From Microvelia longipes (Eukaryota > Arthropoda > Insecta > Hemiptera > Veliidae): a stretch of DNA of 64,000 nt. The notes below the pieces were generated by a model. It did no database searches, was not told the origin of the DNA, and saw only the letters and a list, made by a program, of their open reading frames with translations. Below, in pieces: positions 35,151 to 47,784 of this stretch. Position 1 is the first letter of the stretch. Each line of letters opens with the position of its first letter. Location: assembly GCA_018340805.1 (NCBI GenBank), contig JACMZG010001914.1, forward strand, positions 26,734,543 through 26,798,542. The letters are read 5' to 3'. A program made the position numbers and the translations under genes.

Positions 35151-35480
35151 TGATGCTGAATATTGTACAAGAGTATCACTTTACGTAATAAATAGGTATA
35201 CTAAGTACGATTCACTGCGAAAAGTACATCCACGGTTTTTGTTTGATCAAAAATAGCTAAGCAGCAGCAAACGAGATCTGTGCCAGGATGAGTAACCGAT
35301 GGAAATAAAAACGAATGTATTTATTTCTTAAGAGAGTCCGAAGACGTGCTTCGGTATAAATTTGGTCTTTTTTATATTCTGAGGAAGAGCGAAGCAAGTC
35401 CGAAGTAGGGAGAATGAGCGTAGCGAATCCGATGTGGTGATGAAAAGTTTTTAAGTACCCCTTACCCGATTTTTTATTAT
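35150..35480 (+). repeat. Family A copy (3' half)
   Basis: CGTAATAAATAGGTATACTA, GCGAAAAGTACATCCACGG, ATTCTGAGGAAGAGCGAAGC and GAGCGTAGCGAATCCGATG follow the 3' order of the 50495-51265 copy. It ends with AAGTACCCCTTACCCGATTT. Confidence 0.7.
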
Positions 35481-36185
35481 TTAAAGTATAGTAGACATTG
35501 TTATTCCTACGAGTCATCTAATTTTACCGACATCTACCAGGTAACTTTTAGATATCTAAAGATAGATTTTATCAAGGGTTTAAAACATTAACTGCCAGTT
35601 TTAGTAAATCAAATTTATAGGCATGAGCGTAAGCCACAGAAAAATTAAATTGCACACCTACATGCAGCAACAAACATAGCAGAGCAGCGAAAAATTAAAC
35701 ACATAATATAAATAACAAATGAAAACCCTAAAGGATATACTCGATTGAACAAACAAAACCAGCTTTCAACAACAAAAAGGTTATCATCAGCGACTAACAA
35801 AAAAAAATAAAACAGTACAAGTGCCAAGTAGGTTAAGAGCAATGAAATCAGATAAGATTGAATCAACAGGTAAAACATATTAATTAGAAAGAAATAAATA
35901 ATTAAAATAATTACGGGGTAAACACTAATCTTGTGTTAAACGCCGGATAAAAGTATAAATTATTTTATTTAGATATTTAAAGCAATTATATTAGTTGTGT
36001 TGTTCGCCTTGAACCTAATAGATGCTTTCCTCGATTTATTATGTGCAACACTGCGTTGAAACAAGCGTACCAATATAAAAATAAGATTCAAGCGCATAAC
36101 TTAAAACAAATAGTTATTAATAAAAAAATAATAACGAAAATTGTTTTCACACTAAGATTAATTGTTTCCTCTCATAAGTAGGTAA
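35480..36185. other. AT-rich stretch, nothing recognised
   Basis: A reverse open frame at 35645-35878 is hydrophobic (L/F/Y/V rich) but has no recognisable domain and may be chance. Confidence 0.35.
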
Positions 36186-36450
36186 GTTTTTACTTTTCCT
36201 CATTTATACCGTAGGCATATAGGAAAAGTATTGTTTGCGAAAAAATCCGAAACTGGGATGTCACCTGAATTATCCGTGTCAGGTGTTTTTAAGACATCTT
36301 AAGTGGTTTTTACAAAGTTGACAGTCTGTTTCTGTGCGTGTGTCTGTTATCATCATTGCTCCTAGTGTGTCCATGGTAGTGAGTTAAAACTTGAATAAAA
36401 TTTAGTCTATAGGTGTAGTTGTGCTATCCAATTTTTTTTATTCCCAAATT
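36185..36450 (+). repeat. Family A copy (5' half)
   Basis: TTTTACTTTTCCTCATTTAT, ACCGTAGGCATATAGG, AAATCCGAAACTGGGATG, GAATTATCCGTGTCAGGTG, TCTTAAGTGGTTTTTACAAA and GCTCCTAGTGTG mark the best example of this end of the family. Confidence 0.8.
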
Positions 36451-37108
36451 TCAAATTAATTAAAATATTCCGCGCTTTATACATTTAAAAAATTTTAGGT
36501 GTTCGTAATTACAGGTTCATGAAGTAAATTGAATATTTTCTGGATAGCACAACTTCTAGATTTTTTTATCTGTACTTTCTACTATCAGGATAATATTTTT
36601 TTTATTTTACTTTTATTCTATTCAAATTTCTTAATTTTTGTCTTATATTTCACTGTTTACAATATTTGTTTTTTTTTAACATATTCACTCATCTATCAAT
36701 ATTTCTTTATCACACACTTTCATATATTAAGAAAAATTAAGAATAAAGTAATAAAAAAGAGGAAAATGTTTGTAACAGTGTAAATTTATTTATAAAATCT
36801 ACTCTACACACATAAAGTTTTTATGACAAGAGAACATGAATAAATGATCATATAAAAGGCATTAGAAATCATTATAAATGTGACATATCTGCTGCGTCAG
36901 AGTTTAGAGCACTGAGTCCGGGGGATACTTGGAATAACCATCATTAATAATGTAAAGTGCTTTCCAGAAAAAAACCATTTCCAACCTGAAACTTTTTCCC
37001 TACCTTTGCTATACTTTATTTTGTAGAGTTCGGTGAACTTTATTCGCTTAAACCTACCAGGTGTGACATGAGAATAGTTACTCCTATATTTAAGAAAAAA
37101 TAAGGAAA
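36450..37108. other. AT-rich stretch, nothing recognised
   Basis: The forward open frame 36529-36783 is F/I/Y-rich and lies in T-rich sequence. I do not regard it as a gene. Confidence 0.35.
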
Positions 37109-37240
37109 AAACAATCAAAAAGTTTCGGGTACGGGGGTATCTCCTAACTTTTCCACATCACATCGGATTCGCTACGATCATCCTCACTACAACGGACTCG
37201 TTTCGTTCGTCCACAGAATATACAATTCGCTAAATTTATA
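37108..37240 (-). repeat. Family A 3' end (reverse)
   Basis: TTTCGGGTACGGGGGTATCT, CTTTTCCACATCACATCGG, GGACTCGTTTCGTTCGTCC and AGAATATACAATTCGCTAAA match the reversed 3' part of the family. Confidence 0.7.
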
Positions 37241-37786
37241 ATGCAACATGTCTTCGGATGTCAGCATGTCTTAAACTTTTTTATAGCTGATAAAATTACC
37301 AATGAATCGAGTGTGGATTTTAGCTGTCAGCAAATTTCTTTAAAAAAACCAACAATACGCTTTATCGCAGCTATAAGTCTTTTTACTAATATTACAAACC
37401 TTGTTTGTAGTTATCTAATTTTTATGACTAATTTTGTCATCTTTAAAAATTGTCCTCTTCAAGAAACCTAAAATGTATGCGATTTTCTAAAATTTTGATC
37501 GTGCGCGATATGAGCGCCTCTACTCTGGATAGGCAAACTTCATCATTTAAGATATATTTTCCAAAAAAATATTTGAAGGAGTAAAAAATTAATCACGATT
37601 TCAGGTCTGGCTCCCGGACTAAAATATATGACCTCTCAAAGTAGGAACTAGGTACAAGTGCTCCGTCATAAGGTCACTAAGATAACATAAATAAGTAAAA
37701 ACAAGAAACGTTAACACGCTTGATGATCCAAGTTTAGTAAGAAAATAAATACTAAGAAAATATAACATTCCCTATCGAGGTGTGGT

Positions 37787-38540
37787 TATAGGAACAATAT
37801 TGCACCAATTATACTTGGTATATCAATATTGCAAAATTATACTTGGGATATGTGATTATAGAACAATATTGCACCAAATTATACTTGGTATTTGATGGGA
37901 ACATATTGCACCAAATACTTGGATCGGATATGTGATTATAGGTATCCAATATTGCACCAAATTATACTTGGTATCGGATATGTGATTATAGGAACAATAT
38001 TGCACCAAATTATACTTGGTATCGGATATGTGATTATAGGAACAATATTGCACCAAATTTATACTTGGTATCCAATATTATAGGAACAAATATTGCACCA
38101 AATTATACTTGGTATCGGATATGTGATTATAGGAACAATATTGCACCAAATTATACTTGGTATCGAATATCGGTATCGGATATGTGATTATAGGAACAAT
38201 ATTGCACCAAATTATACTTGGTATCGGATATGTGATTATAGGAACAATATTGCACCAAATTATACTTGGTATCGGATATGTGATTATAGGAACAATATTG
38301 CACCAAATTATACTTGGTATCGAATATGTGATTATAGGAACAATATTGCACCAAATTATACTTGGTATCGGATATGTGATTATAGGAACAATATTGCACC
38401 AAATTTACTTGGTATCGGATATGTGATTATAGGAACAATATTGCACCAAATTATACTTGGTATCGGATACAATATTGCACCAAATTATACTTGTCGGATA
38501 TTAGATTATTATTGCACCAAATTATACTTGGTATCGATAC
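37787..38540. repeat. 48-bp tandem array, about 15 copies
   Basis: The unit GATATGTGATTATAGGAACA, ATATTGCACC, AAATTATACT, TGGTATCG is repeated with few changes; edge units are shortened. As 48 is a multiple of three, frames stay open through many units on both strands (for example 38093-38614 plus, 38151-38402 minus). These are read as repeat artefacts. Confidence 0.95.
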
Positions 38541-38796
38541 CAAGATGTATTATATTTAAATCCGTGAAACATATTCTGAAATATATTAAACATCACATTT
38601 ATCATATTGGGTAACAATTGTAAGAGATATCAAATTTCTCGACAAAACAATGAAAACTAAAGGAAAAACGGGTAATGTTTGACAAGAATTTCCCATTAGT
38701 TCGTTTTTCCTTCTTACAGTTAAGTGGAAAGAGTGGAGGCTGTTATTGATTGTATCTTTATCTCATATTTTGCATTAAAAAGTATCAAAGAACTAA

Positions 38797-39582
38797 AGTA
38801 ATATATAAACCAAGTAGGGAAACAATCACGATTTCTGTCAGACCTGGCATGTAGTTCACATTTTGTCCACCAGGGAACTAGCTCAAATTTTCCTATAGGC
38901 GTAAATGTAAACAAACTATTTACAGTTTTCAAAAGTTATGTTTTTATTGCATTTATTTGTACAATTTAGTATAAAATGTTAATAATTTGTGTTAGAAATA
39001 CGTTTTGTCACATCCAATAGAGGTTTAAGTGCGAATCTTGAAGTACTAGGTTTTTATTAAGTTACTTAAACCAGCGGCTAATTAAACTTTTTTTTCAATT
39101 AACTTAGTACATTTTTGCGAGTGATATTTGTTTGCCCCTTTCAAGTATTAATTGTAATTGGTAATTTTACAACTTTAACTAAACATTATTGAATATAATA
39201 AAAGCAATCGTGATTTTAAGTTATATTTAAGGCAATGCATTGTCGTCTGGATGTTCTTTAACATTTTAATAAAAACATCTACTTTACCTTTACTATATTT
39301 TCTCTTCTTCTTTAATTAATTTATTTTAACAATCATTTCACAGAATTTAATACACAATCATTAAACTATCGCGTACATATTAACGTAAGAAAACACGATA
39401 AAAAGTAAAACTCACCTAATGTTATCAGGGTTGCCAATAAAACTAAGTAAAAAAAACTAAAATCATAAGAGGCGTATGCGCAGTTATTTTTTATTTTTGA
39501 GCCAGCAATCAGCTGATCACGCATGTCTGAATCTTTTTACACAGGTTAGTACAGGAGTTTCCTACTTGATTTATATATTACT
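38797..39582 (-). mobile_element. Uninterrupted copy of the TIR transposon that hosts the foldback element
   Basis: AGTAATATATAAACCAAGTA at 38797 and its slightly diverged inverted copy ending at 39582 bound a 786-bp unit, with TA just outside each end. Compared with 13697-24432 it lies in the opposite orientation. At 39033-39041 it carries one copy of the site (GAATCTTGA, reverse TCAAGATTC) where the foldback sits in the other copy. No transposase frame is present. Confidence 0.8.
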
Positions 39583-41880
39583 TTACAAAGGACTTTAAGA
39601 GAATTTCCATCGTAAACAATCACTAAGGAATGAGTTATTGGCTCAAAATTAGCAGCCTAATTCCAAAGGTAATACTTCGTATGAAAGTCCGAAAGCTTCA
39701 TTTGAAATGCTTGCTGCCTTCCCGAAAATTCATTTATGCTTTATTTGTTAGTCTTCAATTTATGCTTTATAGATCGAAAAAAAAACAAGAAAGTCAAACC
39801 TTATCGATAAAGATATAGCTGTAGCATTACTATTTGTTACTTAATTACTAGATTTTTAAAGAAAATACGCATTTATGTGATTTTTAAAGTAATAAAAAAG
39901 TATGCTTGTCCAATAAATAGAAACTTGAAATTAAGTAAGACATTTAGGCGCCATCGAATACAAGGATGGCAAAATCTTATCTATGTAAAGCTTTAATTTT
40001 AGAGACTTAAAGTTCTTTAAAGACTCAAGTGAATTATACAGAATTTAAGATTTAAAATCACCTATTGATTACATTTTCTCATATACCTATTTACATAAAA
40101 TACCTATTTACTATTATCTCATTGCTTATAAAAACTTTGTTTATCCAAGAAATTAGAGCTTTTAACTTGGACTTGGGTGACAAAACCCTATCGATGTCAG
40201 AGCTTCAAGTATAGTCATTTAAGCGCCTTAGAATACTTGGATGATAAAACCTTATCGATTTTAAAGCTTTAATTTTAGACTCATTTTTTAAAGATGCATC
40301 ATATAGAAATCAATATTTCAATTCACCTTAAACATTTTTGAGCTTAAGCTTAAAATTTGTACAATAGTTTGAATAAGGTCTTAATTTAAAGTACATTTAA
40401 AAGCGTGAACCTTATATTAAGCCTTCATTTTGATAAATATTTTTATTTTAAGTAAATTAGATCTCCTCATTAAATTTGGAGGATTTAAAAATTAAGATAA
40501 ATGAAATTCGAGAAAATGCAATAAAAAATAACAGTATGCAGTTTACAAAATTCTCTAGTTACTTTTTTCACAATAAAAATATTTATTATGCATCAATAGA
40601 CACGAATGCATGAAATATAATCATGATCAAATAAAATATGGCAAAATCTATTCATGCATCTATTTCTTTGTCCTTGGCAGACTCCTATCTCTCACATCTA
40701 CCGTGACTATTCGTACATTTTATAAAAACTAAGAAACTATCATTTCTTCACTTTTATTGAACATAATACCTTGAGATATCCAGGCTAGCTAGATAACAAT
40801 ACCCTTCTCTAACCTATACACAATAAAACAGGATATTTACCTTCCTTTCTATAAAAGCATTTATTAATTTTCACTTAAATTACTATTAAAATAACAATGT
40901 TAAAGTAAGAAAACCTTAATGAATTTATATAGAAGGCAAAGAATCATTTGAAAAGCGTTAATATTTTTTGTTGTTTTTAATTGGAAAGAAAATTAATATA
41001 TTTATTAATAATAATTAGTTATGAAGAATACTTTAAATACATAAAATACAAAACTTGTATCTAATATTATTGCACCTAATAATTATTGCACTAGATTTTA
41101 ATTACTTTTACTATAAAATCTTATTTTCATTTAATTAACTATTATTTTTATTATAATATTACTTGCTAATAATTATTTTATTTTTTAATTGGCCATGATC
41201 TAATAAATATAATGTAACATCATGGTAAATAAGTTATTATTTTAAACTAATTTCTCATAATATTGTAAATGCAGCATAGCTAATTAATATTTAATTAATG
41301 GCACATAGATTATATACAGAGTAAATAGATAAATTAAGGAACCATTAATCCTTTTTTCTAGGGAACATTTTATTTATGAAAGTAAAAAGCTAAGAGAGAC
41401 AAAAATAATAATAATTATTATTTTTTATTTTTATTATTTTTATTTATTATAATAATAAATTTATTATTGCTCTAAGTACACATTAGGTACGTCAATTTTT
41501 TGACGTCAAAATTCTTCTGTTTTTAGAGCTTAAAATAAATATCAACAAATAAACACCGATATAAATATAGATAAAAATCAGTTGACCCCCGCTTCTAGTT
41601 ATATTATATATTCTAAGTACGGCCTTCTATAAAACTTTAAGAACTTAAAAAAGTAACTTTTAAAAGAAATTTAATTTTGTATCTAAATTAAAATTAAAAT
41701 TTAGCATTAAATTTAGTACTAATATTTAATTAAAATATAAATATAATATAAATTATAAGTTATTGACTAATATGTAAACAAAGGAATACATTTTAAAACA
41801 TTATCTAGAAATATATTTGTATTTGAAAATAATATATATTATGTATATTGTTTTTGTTATTTTGTTTCAGGTGCTACAAG
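39583..41880. other. AT-rich intergenic stretch, nothing recognised
   Basis: 39900-40300 contains loosely repeated phrases (AAAACCTTATCGAT, AAAACCCTATCGATG, AGAGCTTCAAG) that may be an old duplication. 41400-41470 is an ATT/AAT run. No coding signal is seen. Confidence 0.4.
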
Positions 41881-42130
41881 ACTCGATTGCATCTCTAAGC
41901 AAATTCTACCTCATCTTTACCTTTTAAAATTATGTTAAGGTCGTCGGCAAATAAGACACAATCAACTACCTCGGACAAGGCCCCAGGCAGATCATTGATT
42001 TAAAATGAGAAAAGCAGAAGCCCCAAAATACTGCCTTGGGGCAACCCCTCTCAAATTTCATTGTTTTCTTCTACAAGGATAATTACGTGAAAGTAATTCC
42101 TTGGTACATTGTCCAAAAGATAAACTAGAT
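41880..42130 (-). pseudogene. LINE reverse-transcriptase relic (palm domain)
   Basis: One minus-strand frame reads, with two in-frame stops, VEENNEI, then GLPQGSILGLLLF, INDLPGAL and VLFADDLNIIL. These are the conserved G-x-PQGS-x-LGPLLF, INDL and FADD blocks of non-LTR reverse transcriptases of the Jockey/CR1 kind. FADD is the catalytic aspartate pair. The remnant is about 80 codons; flanking parts of the element are not recognisable. It is an old dead copy. Confidence 0.8.
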
Positions 42131-44215
42131 ATTATTTATTATATAAATATTTACTTACGACTTAGACTGGATCAAAAATGACAACGAACAATATTATGAC
42201 CAAATCAAAATAAAGAGAAACCATAGTGTTACTCCTTTTAAATAAAAATCAACTATGAATGTCAAATTTTAGAATTCTGGATTCTAATGCTTAATTAGCT
42301 AATTCTAGAATTGTCAGTTAATTGCCTAATAATTAGATTATATAACTAGTTATATAATTAATAAAACATCGCCTTCAGAATAAATCGTGGAATTATACAA
42401 ATCAGATGGATAAATAGAAAGGTTACGTCTCATATGAACAAGTCGTAGCGCATATTAAATAGTCGTTAGAAGACACTAAAAAAATCATTAAGTCAGTAAT
42501 AGAAATTTGTAGAGATTCAACATAGCGAATAAATAATTTTAAGAAGAATATATTGTTTCGACAAAGGAATATAAAAGGGTAAATAAAGTTCACAAAACAT
42601 TCTGAATTGCGTCATAAAACACAGCTAGACCTAAAAATTTATTTTTAAAATGTTTACTACGTCATAATGGACGGTGGATTACTTCATAGAAAATGATTTT
42701 CCGAAAAGCACATCAAACATTAAGAATGAATTTGTTTTAAGTTTCAACGTTCTAGGATAAACATAATAAGAGCTAAGAAATTGCTCACACGGTCAGAAAC
42801 AGACAACTAAGTGAAAAATACGAAGGTCTAACAACAACTAAAACAGATAATAGAGGTAAAGTCTCTGTTTGGAATTTTTGTCCTGACACATTACTTTTCC
42901 TATACAGCTACGGTATAAATCTGGACAAATTGATAAAGAACTTATCAATTTCCAATTTACATAAGCTTTCTTACAATTGTTTACCACCACGCTTATAAGT
43001 TACGTTCTTAAAAAGATAATATATTTAATAATTAAATAATACTTTTAAATTAAAATTTCTATCTTTGATCATGACAGACATAATGTTATTCTATCATTTA
43101 GGTTTTATATTTTTTACTTTTCCACTTCCTTTTTCTGTTTAATGTCCTTATTAATTTTTTTAAGTTCTTTTTTATCTTGAAGTACTTTTTATTATATTGC
43201 TTAACAATTTCACTATTGTACATTTAAAAATGTTAACTTTTTTATATATTTTAAAAAAAATATATAGAATTAAGTAATAAAAATAAGGTTTAAAAAGAAA
43301 ACCTTATAGTAAATATAAAATCTTTGTAACGAAAATATCCAAACAATAATTAATTAAAACTTACAAAATTAAGAGATGTCAATACATTTATATCTCACCT
43401 GAAACAAGAAAGAAAAAATATAATAATTAGTAAACTATACTATGGAATCATAAACTATTACAATGGAATCATTTTGCAGTCATTATTTGATAACACTTAC
43501 AGTCTGAAAGACTGTGCCCAACTGTCCAGTCCTACGATGAAACATGCTTTTAGTATTTAGGTAATACGTAGAAGTGTTAGGTAAGTCTGACTGAATGACT
43601 GTTGATCGCCTATAACTATAAGTATTAAAAACGTAATATTTAATTTAGACAAATTAAATTTTGAAAAAACAAGCATAAGGGACATCGATGGTCAAGATCA
43701 CCGGAGCCTGAGTAAGAGGAGATACAGTGATAAGTTAAATTGCATGAAATGTTTAACGCAATAAATTATTAAAAAAGTTGGGATTATATTAAGATAAAAC
43801 TAAAAGATAACATTCGCACAAAATGATAAATTCTATACCACAGTAGCCACACCTCTCATACTCTCTCATTACTCTGCTTACAAGAGTAACAACATAAGAA
43901 TTAAAATACAACTTGTATTTCAAGTTCTTTAGTAACTAAATTACTTCTTAAAAAGGGCAAGCGCATTTGATGATGCAAACCAGTCGTCACCATATTCCAC
44001 GACATATCACTGGAACGCACCATAATAGACTAAGACAAGATCAGACGTGAACATGGAATAATAATACGATTTCTAAATAAAGTTTTGAATAAAACACATT
44101 AAAAAAAAAAGCAAGGACAAAATTATGATACAAATTAACTTGAGATGTCCCAGAAAAGGTAATACGAATTGTTGTACCAACTGTAATGTCCTTGGATCAA
44201 TTAACACTCTGTGAG
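42130..44215. other. AT-rich intergenic stretch with one family A fragment
   Basis: 42890-42925 (CTTTTCCTATACAGCTACGG, TATAAATCTGGAC) resembles reversed family A. The remaining sequence shows nothing I can name. Confidence 0.4.
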
Positions 44216-45535
44216 GACTTCTTTAACCCGTTGAAATGTTAACACAGGCAAGCAAACAGTTGTAACTTAGATGTGATAGACTGAATACAGGATTAAATGT
44301 TAAAATGTTAACTTAGATGTTATAGGAAGAGAACAGGACTAATTGCTGAAATGTAAACACAGGTAAGCAAACGTTTTGTAACTTAAATGTTATAGGACGA
44401 GTATAGGACTAATTGCTCACATGTAAACACAGGTAAGCAAACGGTTTGTAACTTAAATGTTATAGGACGAGTATAGGACTAATTGCTCACATGTAAACAC
44501 AGTTACAACGGTTTGTAACTTAGATGTTATAGGAAGAGAAAAGGACTAATTGCTGAATGTAAACAAAGGTAAGCAAACGTTTTGTAACTTAAATGTTATA
44601 GGACGAGTATAGGACTAATTGCTCACATGTAAACACAGGTAAGCAAACAGTTTGTAACTTAGATGTTATAGGACAGGTAGAGGACTCATTGTTGAAATGT
44701 AAACACAAGTAAGCAAACGGTTTGTAACTTAGATTTTATAGGAAGAGTATAGGAATAATTGCTGAAATGTAAACACAGGTAAACCAACGGTTTGTAACTT
44801 AAAAGTTATATGACGAGTACAGGACTTATTGCTGACATGTTAACACAGGTAAGAAAACGTTTTGTAACTTAAATGTTATAGGACGAGTACAGGACTAATT
44901 GCTCACATGTAAACACAGGTAAGCAAACGGTTTGTAACTTAGATGTTATAGGAAGAGAACAGGACTAATTGCTGAATGTAAACAAAGGTAAGCAAACGTT
45001 TTGTAACTTGAATGTTACAGGACGAGTACAGGACTAAGTAAACGGTAGTAAGTAAACGGTTTGTAACTTAAATGTTTTAGGACAAGTACAGGACTAATTG
45101 CAAACGGTAAGCAAACAGTTTGTAACTTAGATGTTTTAGGACAAGTACAGGACTAATTGCTGAAATGTAAACACAAGTAAGCAAACGGTTTGTAACTTAG
45201 ATTTTATAGGAAGAGTACAGGAATAATTGCTGAAATGTAAACACAGGTAAGCAAACGATTTGTAATATAGATTTTATAGGAAGAGTATAGGAATAATTGC
45301 TGAAATGTAAACACAGGTAAACAAACGGTTTGTAACTTAGAAGTTATATGACGAGTACAGGACTTATTGCTGACATGTAAACACAGGTAAGTAAACGGTT
45401 TGTAACTTAAATGTTACAGGACGAGTACAGGACTAATTGCTGAAATGTAGTAAGTAAACGGTTTGTAACTTAAATGTTTTAGGACAAGTACAGGACTAAT
45501 TGCTGAAATGTAAACTCAGGTAAGCAAACAGTTCA
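44215..45535. repeat. 70-bp tandem array, about 18-19 copies
   Basis: The unit GGTTTGTAACTTAGATGTTA, TAGGACGAGTACAGGACTAA, TTGCTGAAATGTAAACACAG, GTAAGCAAAC repeats at exactly 70 bp where intact (for example 44401 and 44471). Several units are shortened. Each carries TGTAAACA and GTAAGCAAAC segments. The array ends abruptly against a reversed family A fragment at 45537. Confidence 0.95.
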
Positions 45536-45536
45536 A

Positions 45537-45665
45537 AATTTTATGCAAACCACTTATGAGGTCTTAAAAACACCTGTTACGGATAATTCAGGTGAAATCT
45601 GGGTTTCGAATTTTTCCGCAAACACAATACTTTTTCTATATACCTACGGAAATGAGGAAAAGTAA
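45537..45665 (-). repeat. Family A fragment (reverse)
   Basis: ACCACTTATGAGGTCTTAAA, AACACCTGTTACGGATAATT, TCCGCAAACACAATACTTTT and TCTATATACCTACGGAAATG mark the reversed 5' end. Confidence 0.75.
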
Positions 45666-46300
45666 TAAATATATGTAATATTATCGAAATAAAAAGTCCA
45701 TCCTTTCAAACATCTTTTTAAACGTGAAAGTTTAAAAGCATAACTGAATCACAATTTGAAAAGTACGATGACCAAACGATAAGAAATCCCTTATCTAACA
45801 AGAACGATAAGAAATCCCTTATCTAACAAGAACGATAAACTACGCAATACTAAGAGGAAACGCACTTTCACAAACAATTATCTAAATCCAAAAGTAACTT
45901 TAACAATTTAGGTTTTTAAATAGTCAGAATAAAAATGAAGGAAAATTAATTAATTGCGGAGTTTATAAACTAATAAATATACTTAAAGATTCAAAAGTCC
46001 AGGACCTACCTGAGCCTTCTACCCCCCTTCATTCTATCCCACTTCGCGTGGCTGCTTCGCGGGTCTTCAGCTCGTTCAAAAGGAGTACAACTCATTTTGA
46101 ACAGAGACTCCTTCTGTTGTTGGCTGTTGTTTTATTATTATTTTTATTACATTTCGCCATGTATTTAGCGAATTTTCATCATGTGGGTCACTTCGCGTGC
46201 TTTCAAAGTGAGTAGTGACAAGGGTCTGACTAGGACAGTAGGCTAACCAGAATAAAGGTAACGATGTTCTTCCGTACTACCTGCTCACCCTTAGCACCAT
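45666..46300. other. 28-bp duplication and unassigned sequence
   Basis: At 45779-45834, GATAAGAAATCCCTTATCTA with ACAAGAAC occurs twice in tandem; each unit is a small GATAAG/CTTATC hairpin. Around 46045-46120, CACTTCGCGTGGCTGCTTCG and a GTTCAAAA/TTTTGAAC inverted pair occur. No gene is recognised. Confidence 0.5.
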
Positions 46301-46360
46301 AGGATTACACACACACACACACACACATACATACATACATACATATATACATACATATTA

Positions 46361-46405
<45 letters not shown>

Positions 46406-46413
46406 ATGTATGG

Positions 46414-46460
<47 letters not shown>

Positions 46461-46480
46461 GTGTGTGTGTGTGTGTAATC
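46301..46480. repeat. Compound mirror microsatellite (CA)n-(CATA)n-(AT)n-(GT)n
   Basis: GGATTACACACACAC at the left end is the inverted counterpart of GTGTGTGTGTAATCC at the right end, with CATA and AT repeats between. The whole tract is thus roughly self-complementary. Confidence 0.9.
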
Positions 46481-46589
46481 CTTTTTTTTGAATACTAAAA
46501 CAACCAAGCGGCTTCGGCCTCTACTCAGCATGGCGCTAGGGATTCACCGCCCCCCACTCTCCTCAAGATGAAAACAATCTCGTAAGACA

Positions 46590-46715
46590 AATTTGTAAAA
46601 ACTATTTAGGAGGCATTAAAAACATCTGAAACGGATAAGTCAAGTAAAACCCCGGTTAAGAATTTTTCCCAATGCGATACTTTTTCTAAATACCTACGGT
46701 ATAAATGAAGAAAAG
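46590..46715 (-). repeat. Family A fragment (reverse)
   Basis: AACTATTTAGGAGGCATTAA, AACATCTGAAACGGATAAGT, AACCCCGGTTAAG and CTACGGTATAAATGAAGAAA are the reversed 5' end. 46716-47200 is AT-rich with nothing recognised. Confidence 0.75.
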
Positions 46716-47204
46716 TAAAAAGCCAAGTAATATTTAGGTGTCTAACAACATGACTTCAGATTAAGTAAGACTTATTTCTATGTTACACGACATTTAGGAT
46801 GTCCTAAAATACTACCCATAATCTATTAAGTAAATAATGAAAATACTCTCATAAGTAAATAAATATCTTATGAGCTATATAACGAAACAGAACGATAACA
46901 ATACAAATAGATAAAAGCATTTTAAACGTTCAAAAACATATACCAAACAAATTACAGATAAATAAGAATAATGGATAAGAAAATCCACAAATTATATTGA
47001 TAAGAAAACTCATTTAAAAGTAGATATAGATGCCCATAAAATAATCAGAATACCAATTAACCAGAAACTCAGTTCTTGCTTTCTTTAAAAGGTTTTACAA
47101 ATAAAAGTGATAAAATCGATTCTTATTAGAACTTTTCTTTTAAGCGAAAACTTTCTTGTTTAAATATTTATAGTAGAAGTATGAAAAGCTTTCTAATAAA
47201 TAAT

Positions 47205-47700
47205 AATTTTTACTTTTCCTCATTTATACTGTTGGTATATAGAAAAGTAATATATTATGTTAGGAGACTGTGATGAAGGACTTTTTTTTACTGTGGCGAC
47301 TATATTTACAGTCGAGCGAAGCGAGACAGTAAAAGAGACCGACTTAAAAAATGCAATTCCCAGTCGTTTAGCATATGCTATTTTTTCGGAAAATGTAATA
47401 GTAAAAAACTATTCAGAAAAAACTCGTGTACGGAATACCTCGGAATTTGGATTTGCTACTCTCGTCCTCCTTGCTTCAGACTCGCTTCGCTCGTTATCAA
47501 AATATACAATTCGCCAAATTTATACTGCAACACGTCTTTAGACTCGCTTTGCTCGTCTGATTTTTGTACGAAATTTCAATTCTCAAGCATGAATAAACTA
47601 GGAGTTACGAGAATAACAGACACACAAACATACAGACAGAAAACTTTGTAAAAGCCACTTAGGAGGCCATGAAAACACCATAAATGGATAGAAAGCAACA
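47205..47700 (-). repeat. Rearranged family A copy
   Basis: A short plus-strand start (TTTACTTTTCCTCATTTATA) at 47209 is followed by GTCGAGCGAAGCGAGAC at 47312. From 47430 a reversed copy runs (CGTGTACGGAATACCTCGG, GACTCGCTTCGCTCGTTATC, CAGACACACAAACATACAG, CACTTAGGAGGCCATG). An open frame of 94 codons at 47257-47541 runs through the repeat and is not supported as a gene. Confidence 0.6.
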
Positions 47701-47784
47701 TGTCAGGGATTTTAAAGTTCAACGAACGTTATCTAATGACAGACCTTAAGGTGCTGTCAAATCGTTATTTCTTCACTATTACAG

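Noticed and set aside
38093..38614. 173-codon open frame in the 48-bp array
   Set aside because: Frames are open on both strands and in several registers because 48 is divisible by three. No non-repeat domain or start context is present.
47257..47541. 94-codon plus-strand frame
   Set aside because: It runs through rearranged family A repeats on both sides of AGCGAAGCGAG, and no other family A copy keeps it.
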